This document shows positions 42,261 to 50,259 of a stretch of 64,000 nucleotides of DNA, in pieces. Position numbers and translations under genes: made by a program. Origin of the DNA: JAICMB01 sp963802915 (GTDB taxonomy: Bacteria > Acidobacteriota > Terriglobia > Bryobacterales > Bryobacteraceae); assembly GCA_963802915.1 (NCBI GenBank), contig CAWDKQ010000008.1, forward strand, positions 1,178,001 to 1,242,000. The letters are read 5' to 3'. Below the pieces are notes generated by a model. It saw nothing but the letters and a program-made list of their open reading frames with translations, did no database searches and was not told the DNA's origin. How positions within the stretch are numbered: position 1 is the first letter of the stretch; each line of letters opens with the position of its first letter.

Positions 42261-43328
42261 ATGAGCCTTCGTGATTTTCTTTCCAAACAGTTCATTGACG
42301 TTATTGACTGGACGGAGCCGGAGGATGGAATCCTCGCGTACCGCTATCCGATGCAGGATCGCGAGATCCAGAACGGCGGTAAGCTGACCGTCCGCGATTC
42401 GCAGATGGCGGTGTTCGTGAACGAAGGCCAGGTGGCCGACGTGATGGGTCCGGGCCTATACACGCTGAGCACCCATACGCTGCCGATCCTGACGTACATC
42501 ATGAACTGGGACAAGGCGTTCCAGTCGCCGTTCAAATCCGACGTGTATTTCTTCTCGACGCGGATGCAGACGAATCAGCGCTGGGGTACCGCAACGCCTA
42601 TTACGTTCCGGGATCGGGAGTTCGGGGCGATCCGAATGCGGGGGTACGGGATTTACTCCTACCATGTGGCGGATCCGAAGAACTTCTATCAGAAGATCAG
42701 CGGCACGCGCGACCTGTATCATGTCGCCGAGTTGGAAGGGCAGCTGCGGAACACGATCGTCGCGGTGATGACGAATACATTCGCATCGAGCAGCGTTCCT
42801 TTTCTCGATCTGGCGGGGAACCAGCTCGAGATGGGCAACCGCATCATGGAGCATATGAAGCCGGCGTTCGCCGATCTCGGACTTTCGCTGGATACGTTCG
42901 TCGTGGATAATGTTTCGCTGCCGGACGAGCTGCAGCAGATGCTCGATCAGCGCATCAGCATGAACATTGTCGGCGATATGAATAAGTTCACGCAGTTCCA
43001 GGTTGCGAAGTCGATTCCGATCGCGGCGGCCAACGAAGGGGGCGGCGGCGTGGCTGGAATCGGGGTCGGGCTTGGCGCGGGGCTGACCATGGGCCAGCAG
43101 ATGATGAATGCGATGCAAAGCGGCGGAGGGCCAGCGGCACCGCCTGCTCCGCCCACGGCGGGTCCGGCGGGTCCAGTTGCTCCAGCCGGTCCTGCGAATC
43201 CGGCGGGTCCATCGGCATCGGAGGGGGCGCCTCCTGCCGCGGCGAGCGACACCAAGTTTTGCATGAATTGCGGGAAGCATATTCCGCGGCCCGCCAAGTT
43301 TTGCCCGGAGTGCGGCACGGCTCAATAA
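42261..43328 (+). CDS. SPFH-domain protein with C-terminal zinc ribbon (YdjI-like)
   Basis: 355 residues. The first ~250 form the SPFH-like core seen in YdjI proteins: FIDVIDWTEPEDGILAYRYP, LTVRDSQMAVFVNEGQVADV, FGAIRMRGYGIYSYHVADP and LPDELQQMLDQRISMNIVGD. A Pro-, Ala- and Gly-rich linker (about 275-325) leads to a rubredoxin-like zinc ribbon (CMNCGKHIPRPAKFCPECG). There is no signal or membrane helix; such proteins bind the inner face of the membrane and often neighbour PspA-type stress genes. It is first in the polyamine-like operon, and the next gene starts four bases later. Confidence 0.88.
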   Translation: MSLRDFLSKQFIDVIDWTEPEDGILAYRYPMQDREIQNGGKLTVRDSQMAVFVNEGQVADVMGPGLYTLSTHTLPILTYIMNWDKAFQSPFKSDVYFFSTRMQTNQRWGTATPITFRDREFGAIRMRGYGIYSYHVADPKNFYQKISGTRDLYHVAELEGQLRNTIVAVMTNTFASSSVPFLDLAGNQLEMGNRIMEHMKPAFADLGLSLDTFVVDNVSLPDELQQMLDQRISMNIVGDMNKFTQFQVAKSIPIAAANEGGGGVAGIGVGLGAGLTMGQQMMNAMQSGGGPAAPPAPPTAGPAGPVAPAGPANPAGPSASEGAPPAAASDTKFCMNCGKHIPRPAKFCPECGTAQ

Positions 43329-43332
43329 CAAC

Positions 43333-43662
43333 GTGAACGGCGTCGAGTGGGTGATTGAGGCGCACGGGTGCGATGCGTCCGCGTTGACGGATGTGTCCCG
43401 GTTGTCACGACTCTTCGAACTGCTTGTCGAGGAGATGCACCTCCATCCACTGGGGAAATCGAGCTGGCATCAGTTTCCAAATACGGGGGGCATTACGGGG
43501 GTGAGTTTGCTGCAGGAGTCGCACCTGGCGTGCCATACTTTTCCCGAGTATGGATCGTTGTGCCTGAATCTTTTCTGTTGCCGGGAGCGGGCGGATGGGG
43601 ATTTTGAAGGGCTGATTAAAGCGGGCTCGGTGCGCCGCTTCCGTGCGTGTGAGGAAGATTGA
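43333..43662 (+). CDS. S-adenosylmethionine decarboxylase (prokaryotic, small type)
   Basis: 109 residues from a GTG. The self-cleavage site is LLQESHLACHTFPEYG: Ser63 would become the pyruvoyl group, with His68 and Cys83 as processing and catalytic residues. These positions agree with the numbering I recall for the Thermotoga maritima enzyme. The proenzyme should split into an ~7 kDa beta chain and an ~5 kDa alpha chain. It decarboxylates SAM to the aminopropyl donor for polyamine synthesis; the aminopropyltransferase is four genes downstream. It is slightly shorter than typical SpeH (about 120-130). Confidence 0.88.
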   Translation: MNGVEWVIEAHGCDASALTDVSRLSRLFELLVEEMHLHPLGKSSWHQFPNTGGITGVSLLQESHLACHTFPEYGSLCLNLFCCRERADGDFEGLIKAGSVRRFRACEED

Positions 43663-44303
43663 GCGGCAATACGCGATTGTCCTAATTGCGGGGCGCCGCG
43701 TGAATTTCCGCTGGTCGGGCGCGGTGCAGACGACGTGCGAGTTCTGCCACTCGATTCTCGTCCGCACCGATCTCGACTTGAAGAAAGTTGGCGACAAGTC
43801 GCGGAACTGCCGCAAGACAGCTCGCCGATACAAATTGGGACTGAAGGGCAGTATCAGAACCGCGCATTCGTCGTGGTGGGGCGTATCCTCTACGAGTATG
43901 AGCAGGGCGGATGGAACGAGTGGCACGTCGTTTACAACGACGGCAAGAGCGGGTGGTTGTCCGACGCGCAGCTCGAATACGATCTTTCGTTCTGGACGCA
44001 AGCGCCGACGCCTCTTCCGCCGGAAGAACACATGGTTCGCGGGGGGTACCTTTGACTGGGAGAACCGCCGACTATTTCGTGACGTCCGTCACCACGGCGC
44101 ATTATAAAGGCGTCGAAGGGGAGTTGCCGTTCGAATACTGGGGCAAGCAGGATATGACGTTCGCCGATTTGCGAACGACGAGCGGGGATTTCGCGACTAT
44201 CGATTACTCGGAAGATCCGCCACTGTTGTTCATGGGCCGCGCGGTGGATTTCGACGATCTTCATTTCAAGAATCTGCGCGCGTTTGAAGGTTGGACGGCA
44301 TGA
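43659..44303 (+). pseudogene. DUF4178 zinc-ribbon protein with multiple frame changes
   Basis: Protein similarity continues across the region but only by changing frame: SGNTRL (frame of 43659), then CPNCGAP (43678 onward), then FRWSGAVQTTCEFCHSILVR (43706 onward), then VAELPQDSSPIQIGTEGQYQ to EEHMVRG (about 43800-44040), then GGTFDWENR and finally DYFVTSVTTAHYKGVEGELP to 44303. Put together this is an N-terminal zinc ribbon plus a DUF4178 beta domain. At least four, probably five, frame changes fall within 640 bases, while the neighbours are intact. It may be a recent pseudogene or a stretch of sequencing error; the conserved residues in each frame favour error or very recent loss. Confidence 0.65.
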
Positions 44304-45610
44304 ATGCGGCCGCCGCGAATCCTCCATTGGTGAGAGTGAAGGCGCTGATCTGCCCGAATTGCGGCGGTCCGGTTGAGCTTCGCGGCTTCGCCCACACTTT
44401 GAGCGCCGTCTGTCCGAGTTGCCATAGCATTCTGGATGCGACTACCCCCACGCTTTCGCTACTACAGAAAATTCAGAACGCCGAAAGGATCCAGCCGGAG
44501 ATTCCGCTAGGAAGTCGCGGGACTTTTGAGAACACGATTTGGGAAGCGATCGGGTTTCAGATCCGCGATCCGGATGGACAACAGGAATACGGCTGGACAG
44601 AGTACCTGTTGTTCAATCCGTATAAAGGATTTCGGTATCTCAGCCAGTATAAAGGGCACTGGAACTACATACGCGTGCTCCCGCTCCTGCCGGAACAAAC
44701 AAAGCGCGGCGGGAAACGGGCCGTTAACGTTCAAGGCCTGACTTATACGCATTTCGATCGCGCGAACGCTGTGACGGCGTATGTGCTCGGTGAGTTTCCC
44801 TGGCGGGTGCAGGTCGGAGAGACGGCACAAGTGGACGATTATGTGTCGCCACCTTACATGGTCTCGTCGGAGACGATGTCGGGCGAGGTTGTCTGGTCTC
44901 GCGGCGAGTATTACACATCGGAGCAGATTTGGCGAGCGTTCCAGCTTAAGGATCGCGTACCGCGGGCGTCCGGGATTTTTGCCAATCAGCCATCTCCTTA
45001 TGCCGGGCGGGCGGCGTCGGCATGGCGGACGTGGCTGTGGCTGATGGTGGCGCTGGCGGCGATCGCGTGTTTTTTCAGCGTGACGTCGGCGGATAAAGAA
45101 GTTTTCCACGATAACTATTACTTCGCCCCTGGATCGCAAGGCGAAGCATCGTTTGTAACCGATACTTTCGATCTGAACGGCCGGCCCGACAACGTGCAGA
45201 TCAAGATCTCCACGGACCTGAACAATAACTGGGCCTATTTCAATTTCGCGCTGATCGATCAGAACTCGGGACACGCCTACAATTTCGGACGCGAAGTGAG
45301 TTATTACTATGGGCGCGACAGCGACGGAAACTGGAGCGAAGGGCATCCGGTGGATAGCGTGAAGATCCCATCAGTTCCATCCGGACGGTATTATCTAAGG
45401 GTCGAACCGGAAATGGATGCGAAGGCCGTGCCCGTGCGCTATGAACTCGAAGTGTGGCGCGGCGTAATGACGTGGACGTGGATCTGGGTCGCGGCGCTGC
45501 TCCTGATGATACCGCCGATCTACATTTCGATTCGGTCGATTAGTTTTGAAGGCGCGCGCTGGCGCGAGAGCGACTATGCGCCATCGAAATCGTCGTCGGG
45601 AGGTGATTGA
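44300..45610 (+). CDS. DUF4178 membrane protein with N-terminal zinc ribbon
   Basis: 436 residues from the ATG at 44300, overlapping the preceding stop (ATGA); a TTG nine bases upstream is less likely. The zinc ribbon is CPNCGGPVELRGF, then CPSCHSIL. The DUF4178 domain spans about residues 60-220 (LGSRGTFENTIWEAIGFQIR, then YGWTEYLLFNPYKGFRYLSQ). A membrane helix near 245-265 (WLWLMVALAAIACFFSV) precedes an extracytoplasmic beta domain (NVQIKISTDLNNNWAYFNFA), and a second helix lies near 395-415. DUF4178 proteins accompany SPFH, DUF350 and PspA-type proteins in envelope-stress loci. No catalytic residue is known. Confidence 0.87.
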   Translation: MNAAAANPPLVRVKALICPNCGGPVELRGFAHTLSAVCPSCHSILDATTPTLSLLQKIQNAERIQPEIPLGSRGTFENTIWEAIGFQIRDPDGQQEYGWTEYLLFNPYKGFRYLSQYKGHWNYIRVLPLLPEQTKRGGKRAVNVQGLTYTHFDRANAVTAYVLGEFPWRVQVGETAQVDDYVSPPYMVSSETMSGEVVWSRGEYYTSEQIWRAFQLKDRVPRASGIFANQPSPYAGRAASAWRTWLWLMVALAAIACFFSVTSADKEVFHDNYYFAPGSQGEASFVTDTFDLNGRPDNVQIKISTDLNNNWAYFNFALIDQNSGHAYNFGREVSYYYGRDSDGNWSEGHPVDSVKIPSVPSGRYYLRVEPEMDAKAVPVRYELEVWRGVMTWTWIWVAALLLMIPPIYISIRSISFEGARWRESDYAPSKSSSGGD

Positions 45611-45795
45611 TGCAGCATCCATTGTTCCTGGCTTATGGAATTATGCTGCTCGGCCTGGCTGGTTTTGCCGAGTACAGCGGCTGGAGTCCCACACGCGTTA
45701 ACGAGCTGCGCAACGTTCCGAAGACGATTCGCGACAATCCCGGAGCGTATCGTTCGATTTACGGCGGTTTCTCGCGGTACACCGGAGGCAAATAA
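45610..45795 (+). CDS. Small single-span membrane protein
   Basis: 61 residues from the ATG at 45610 (overlapping the previous TGA). One N-terminal helix (HPLFLAYGIMLLGLAGFAEY) is followed by a basic, conserved-looking tail (SGWSPTRVNELRNVPKTIRD, then GAYRSIYGGFSRYTGGK). The repeated YGG/GG ending is noteworthy. No family is known to me. Its tight place between DUF4178 and DUF350 suggests a subunit of the same membrane assembly. Confidence 0.75.
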   Translation: MQHPLFLAYGIMLLGLAGFAEYSGWSPTRVNELRNVPKTIRDNPGAYRSIYGGFSRYTGGK

Positions 45796-45796
45796 C

Positions 45797-46009
45797 ATGT
45801 CCGAATTTCACCCTGCATACTTACTCAACGCGATTGTTTACGCGGTTCTGGGCATTTTGATCTTCGTCGCGGCCTTCGCGATTATCGACAAGCTGACGCC
45901 GTATCATCTCTGGAAGGAGATTGTCGAGGATAAGAACGTAGCGCTAGCGGTGCTGGTGGGGGCGATGTCGATTGGGATGTGTATCATCATTGCGGCGGCG
46001 GTGCATTAA
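45797..46009 (+). CDS. DUF350 membrane protein (YjfL-like)
   Basis: 70 residues with two membrane helices: LLNAIVYAVLGILIFVAAFA and NVALAVLVGAMSIGMCIIIA, joined by a DKLTPYHLWKEIVEDK loop. This is half the size of the usual four-helix DUF350 (about 130-140), so it probably works as a dimer. DUF350 proteins such as E. coli YjfL are typical of loci with PspA-type or ATP-grasp polyamine-ligase genes. The start lies one base after the preceding stop codon. Confidence 0.85.
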   Translation: MSEFHPAYLLNAIVYAVLGILIFVAAFAIIDKLTPYHLWKEIVEDKNVALAVLVGAMSIGMCIIIAAAVH

Positions 46010-46041
46010 GCCGCTGCTCACGCGCGCGGTTCCGCAACCAC

Positions 46042-47538
46042 ATGTCTGCTGTATTGTTTCTTTCCGTTCTTCTCATCGCGGCTTGCGGGCTTATTTATGA
46101 GTTGATTGCCGGGACGCTTGCGAGTTACTTGTTAGGCGATAGCGTTTTTCAGTTTTCAACCATCATTGGGGCGTATCTTTTCGCCATGGGGATCGGGAGC
46201 TGGATTTCACGGTTCCTGGGACGCGGGCTGGTGGCTCGGTTTGTTTCTGTTGAGCTGATGGTTGGGCTTGTGGGTGGGTTCTCGTCTTCTTTGATGTTTC
46301 TGGCTTTCGCGTATACGGAGGCGTTCCGGCTTGTCCTCTACCTGGTGGTCATCCTGGTTGGCGTTCTGGTGGGGCTCGAAATCCCTTTGTTAATGCGGAT
46401 TTTGAAAGAGCGATTTCAGTTCAAGGAATTGATCTCGCATGTCCTGACGTTCGACTATTTGGGCGCTTTGGGTGCTTCGATTCTCTTTCCGATTCTGCTG
46501 GCGCCTAAGTTGGGTTTGGTACGGTCGGCTTTGCTGTTCGGGATTCTCAATGCTGGAGTCGCGCTTTGGTCGACTTATTTATTCAAAGATCAACTGGGGC
46601 GGCCGTTGGGGTTGCGGGTATCCTGTTTTGCGGTACTGATCGCTCTGTTTGGCGGAATGGCATTTGCGGAGCGGATCTCGGCGTCGGCGGATAATCAGCT
46701 TTATTCCGACGAGGTGATTTTCAGCCGGACCACTCGTTATCAAAGGATCGTTCTTACTAAGTGGAAAGACGATCTACGTTTGTTTCTCAATTCGCACTTG
46801 CAGTTCAGTTCGCGCGATGAGTACCGGTATCATGAGGCGCTGGTGCATCCGGGGTTGTCGGCGATTCCGGGGGCCCGGCGGGTGCTGGTCCTGGGCGGTG
46901 GCGATGGACTGGCGGTTCGCGAGATTCTGAAGTATCCGGATGTTCAGAGCGTCACGCTGGTGGATCTCGATTCGGAGATGACGCGGCTTTTTTCCACGCA
47001 TGAAGTATTCACACAGCTCAATCAGCATTCGCTCACGGATCGGCGGGTGCGCGTGATAAATGCGGATGCATTTCCGTGGCTCGATACGAATACCGATCCG
47101 TTCGATTTTATAGTTGTAGATTTTCCAGATCCTACCAGTTATGCGCTGGGGAAGCTCTATACAACGACTTTTTATCGGTTGCTGGCGCGGCATCTGAGCG
47201 AGAGTGGGCTGGTTGTTGTGCAGAGCACGTCGCCGCTGTTTGCGAGGCAATCGTATTGGTGCATTGTCGAGACTTTGAAGCAGGCGGGATTGCGAACTTA
47301 TCCGTACCATCTGTACGTGCCCTCGTTCGGCGAGTGGGGATTTGCGATCGGGGCCCTGCACGAGTATGAACCTCCTAGAACGTTGCCTGCTGGTCTGAGG
47401 TACTTATCAGTTCGCGGCCTCCCTGAGATGTTTACGTTCCCGAACGATATGCAGCCGCTGGCTTCCGAGCCGAATCGCTTGAATGACCAGGTGCTGGTCC
47501 GCTATTACGAGCGCGAATGGAAAGAGATCGCGCGATAA
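46042..47538 (+). CDS. Membrane-embedded polyamine aminopropyltransferase
   Basis: 498 residues from the ATG at 46042; a longer frame overlaps DUF350. The first ~205 residues are an array of about seven membrane helices (VLFLSVLLIAACGLIYELIA, then the GSWISRFLG turn, LLYLVVILVGVLVGLEIPLL and others). From ~215 a spermidine-synthase domain follows: LYSDEVIFSRTTRYQRIVLT, LNSHLQFSSRDEYRYHEALV, the SAM site VLVLGGGDGLAVREI (GGGDG 285-289) and the catalytic VVDFPDPT (360-365). It should transfer aminopropyl groups from decarboxylated SAM, made by the gene at 43333, to an acceptor at the membrane. Confidence 0.9.
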   Translation: MSAVLFLSVLLIAACGLIYELIAGTLASYLLGDSVFQFSTIIGAYLFAMGIGSWISRFLGRGLVARFVSVELMVGLVGGFSSSLMFLAFAYTEAFRLVLYLVVILVGVLVGLEIPLLMRILKERFQFKELISHVLTFDYLGALGASILFPILLAPKLGLVRSALLFGILNAGVALWSTYLFKDQLGRPLGLRVSCFAVLIALFGGMAFAERISASADNQLYSDEVIFSRTTRYQRIVLTKWKDDLRLFLNSHLQFSSRDEYRYHEALVHPGLSAIPGARRVLVLGGGDGLAVREILKYPDVQSVTLVDLDSEMTRLFSTHEVFTQLNQHSLTDRRVRVINADAFPWLDTNTDPFDFIVVDFPDPTSYALGKLYTTTFYRLLARHLSESGLVVVQSTSPLFARQSYWCIVETLKQAGLRTYPYHLYVPSFGEWGFAIGALHEYEPPRTLPAGLRYLSVRGLPEMFTFPNDMQPLASEPNRLNDQVLVRYYEREWKEIAR

Positions 47539-49016
47539 CACGGCGGGTTTTTGCGGCGGGGCTGGTGGGCTTGACGGCCAAAGCGGAGCGCCCGATCGGA
47601 GGGACGTTCGTGAACGATGCATTTCCGATCGGCCACAAGCTGCGGGATAGTGCGACGTTTGCGACGCCGTCGAAGCAGGTTCGGATTCCGATTGTGATTG
47701 TCGGCGGAGGGATTGCCGGCTTGAGCGCGGCCTGGCGGCTCGATAAGCGTGGATTCAAAGATTTCGTGCTTCTCGAAATGGAACCAGAGGCTGGCGGGAA
47801 CGCGCGTTGGGGTGAAAACGACGTGAGCCGCTATCCTTGGGCCGCTCACTACGTGCCGGTACCATCGCGCAAGAGCGTTTTGGTTCGGGAATTATTCGAA
47901 GATCTTGGGGTGCTACGCGATAGGAAATGGGACGAGCGGATGTTGTGCTTCGCTCCTCAGGAGCGCTTGTTCCTGCATGGCCGCTGGCAGGACGGCATCG
48001 AGCCGGATATCGGGATGGCGGCCAGGGATCGAGAGCAGTTCCGGCGATTCGATGCTTTGATGGCCGAATATCGCGCATCGGGCGAGTTTGCCATTCCGCT
48101 CGAAACCGCGGACCGCAGGCCGGGAGGCCATGTCGATGGAGACATGGAATCGTGGATGGCTGGGAACAGTTTCGATTCGAGTTACTTGCGCTGGTATGTG
48201 AATTATGCCTGCCGAGACGATTATGGCGCATCCATGCACGAGACGTCGGCGTGGGCGGGTATTCATTATTTTGCGTCGCGCGAGCCGGAAGATAAGGGTC
48301 CACTTACATGGCCGGAGGGTAATGGCTGGATTACTCGGCAGCTTTTGAAGAGGCTGAGGCAATATGTGCGGGTGAAGTCACCTGTGTACCGGATTGCTCG
48401 AGACGGGCGCCGTCTGCGGGTGTTGACGGAATCGGCAGAGTACATTGCCGAAGCGGTCGTGTTTGCAGCGCCGACATTCCTCGCGCCTTACTTGATCGAG
48501 GGGGCTGAGGCTCCGCAAGGTTATGTTTATTCGCCTTGGCTGACCGCAAATCTGACTCTGGATCGTCCTCCGCAGGAGAGAGAAACCGAGCTGGCTTGGG
48601 ACAATGTGATTTACGATTCGCCGGCCCTGGGATATGTCAACGCAAAGCATATGAGCGTGGCGTCGCAGAGGGAGCGCAACGTATGGACTTTTTATTGGTC
48701 GTTTGCGGAATACACGCCTCAGGCAGCTCGGCGCATGTTACTCGAGAAGGATTGGAGCTATTGGAAGGAAGCAATCTTGAACGACCTCAGCCGCGCGCAT
48801 CCGGACATACGGCGGTGCGTGTCGCACATTGACATTATGCGTATCCGACATGCGATGATCCGGCCCACGCCGGGATTTCTCACGCGGCGAGCGCCCGTGG
48901 TTCCGCAGATCTATTTCGCCAATTCGGACTTGAGCGGGATTTCGATTTTCGAAGAGGCGCAATATCACGGCGTGAATGCCGCGGAACAGGCGTTAAGAGC
49001 GGTGTCGCGTGCTTAA
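47517..49016 (+). CDS. FAD-dependent amine oxidase-like oxidoreductase with Tat-like signal
   Basis: 499 residues; the ATG lies inside the last codons of the aminopropyltransferase gene (22-base overlap). The N terminus has a twin-arginine-like start (AITRRVFAAGLVGL). The FAD-binding Rossmann motif is VIVGGGIAGLSAAWRLDKRG, followed by LLEMEPEAGGNARWG; the C-terminal part has NSDLSGISIFEEAQYHGVNA, the second FAD contact. The fold is that of the flavin amine oxidase/NAD(P)-binding group; amines are the natural expected substrates. In this context it may oxidise a polyamine-type product outside the membrane. Confidence 0.87.
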   Translation: MERDRAITRRVFAAGLVGLTAKAERPIGGTFVNDAFPIGHKLRDSATFATPSKQVRIPIVIVGGGIAGLSAAWRLDKRGFKDFVLLEMEPEAGGNARWGENDVSRYPWAAHYVPVPSRKSVLVRELFEDLGVLRDRKWDERMLCFAPQERLFLHGRWQDGIEPDIGMAARDREQFRRFDALMAEYRASGEFAIPLETADRRPGGHVDGDMESWMAGNSFDSSYLRWYVNYACRDDYGASMHETSAWAGIHYFASREPEDKGPLTWPEGNGWITRQLLKRLRQYVRVKSPVYRIARDGRRLRVLTESAEYIAEAVVFAAPTFLAPYLIEGAEAPQGYVYSPWLTANLTLDRPPQERETELAWDNVIYDSPALGYVNAKHMSVASQRERNVWTFYWSFAEYTPQAARRMLLEKDWSYWKEAILNDLSRAHPDIRRCVSHIDIMRIRHAMIRPTPGFLTRRAPVVPQIYFANSDLSGISIFEEAQYHGVNAAEQALRAVSRA

Positions 49017-50259
49017 GACGCGGTACATATTGCTCGTGCTTGCTCTGTTGGCCGTTATTGCGTATCTGCCGACGCTGCGGCAGCCGCTGCTTGAAGACGA
49101 TTATCCCAACATCGCCGAGGCGCACGCGCTTGGCATCCACATTTTGTCGGACCCGATCTTCGGGATACGATCCACCAGCTTCTTGTTGATGGATGCGATT
49201 TACCGACTGTTCGGGATGACGGCAGCGGCATACTATATTCCCCTGATTGTGCTGCATGTCTTGAACACATGGCTGGTGTATGCGCTCGGATACTGGCGGC
49301 CGATCGGATATCGAGTGAGCGCGTGGGCGGCGGCATTCTTTGCCGTCTATGAGGGACATCAGGAAGGAATCATGTGGTTGTCCGGCGCGACTGAGCCGCT
49401 GCTGTTCCTATTCGGCGTGGGCGCGTTTTTGTGCTGGCTGCGATTTCTTTACGAGGGTAAATGGCGTTGGTACATCGCGGCGCTGGCGGCTTTTGTTCCG
49501 GCGTTGTATTCGAAGGAATCGGCGTTTATTTTTGTCGCTCTGATGGTTCTTCCCGTCGCGTTCGATCGTTCGAGCTGGCGACGGGTCGTGTGGCTCGTTC
49601 CCTTCGGATTGCTGGCAGGGGCTGCGGTCGCACACGTGTTGTACACGCGCACTTACTCGTTCCGATTTAATGACGGCAGTTTTTCGTTGCACGCGCCATT
49701 TTGGTTGACGTGGCCGAATACGCTGGTCCGGCTGTTCTGGATTTGGGGTTTGCTTGCAGCGATCGCGCTTGCGATTTGGAAGCCGGCGCGATGGATGGTC
49801 GTGTTGGGGATCGGGCTGCTGTGGGCGGGACTTTCGCTGGTGCCATATAGTTTCCTGACCTATGCGACACGAATTCCCAGCCGGCAAGTCTACCTGGCGA
49901 GCGCGGGCCTGGCCTTAGTGGTTGGATTCGCTCTGACGGAATTGGAGGCTCGCTATTGGCGGAAATGGCCGGCTCTGGTCGCAACGGTGTACGCCGTAAT
50001 CCTGCTTCAGAATGTCGGATATCTGTGGACGAAGAAGCGGACGCAGTTCCTGGAGCGGGCGGCTCCCACCGAACAGTTAATCGCACTGGCGCGGCGGACT
50101 CAGGGGCCGATTTTCATCGAATGCTTCCCGCGGCCGCCATTAGTTGCGAACTTTGCCGTTCAATTGATGACCGGTCGCGATGACTTGATTTGGGATGCGT
50201 CCAAGCGAAGTTCGGCGGCGGCCACGTTCTGTTATGCCGCGCGTTCGAAGAGTCAGTGA
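49009..50259 (+). CDS. Multispan membrane protein, GT-C-like
   Basis: 416 residues from a GTG overlapping the previous gene by eight bases. After an N-terminal helix (TRYILLVLALLAVIAYLPTL) there is an acidic pair in PLLEDDYPNIAEA, as in GT-C glycosyltransferases, then about nine further helices (ILLVLHVLNTWLV-like stretch, LLFLFGVGAFLCWLRFLYEG, FVPALYSKESAFIFVALMVL). The C-terminal soluble part ends with YAARSKSQ. It may be a glycan transferase or a membrane carrier for the operon's product. It converges with the pstS-like gene with a seven-base overlap. Confidence 0.7.
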   Translation: MLKTRYILLVLALLAVIAYLPTLRQPLLEDDYPNIAEAHALGIHILSDPIFGIRSTSFLLMDAIYRLFGMTAAAYYIPLIVLHVLNTWLVYALGYWRPIGYRVSAWAAAFFAVYEGHQEGIMWLSGATEPLLFLFGVGAFLCWLRFLYEGKWRWYIAALAAFVPALYSKESAFIFVALMVLPVAFDRSSWRRVVWLVPFGLLAGAAVAHVLYTRTYSFRFNDGSFSLHAPFWLTWPNTLVRLFWIWGLLAAIALAIWKPARWMVVLGIGLLWAGLSLVPYSFLTYATRIPSRQVYLASAGLALVVGFALTELEARYWRKWPALVATVYAVILLQNVGYLWTKKRTQFLERAAPTEQLIALARRTQGPIFIECFPRPPLVANFAVQLMTGRDDLIWDASKRSSAAATFCYAARSKSQ

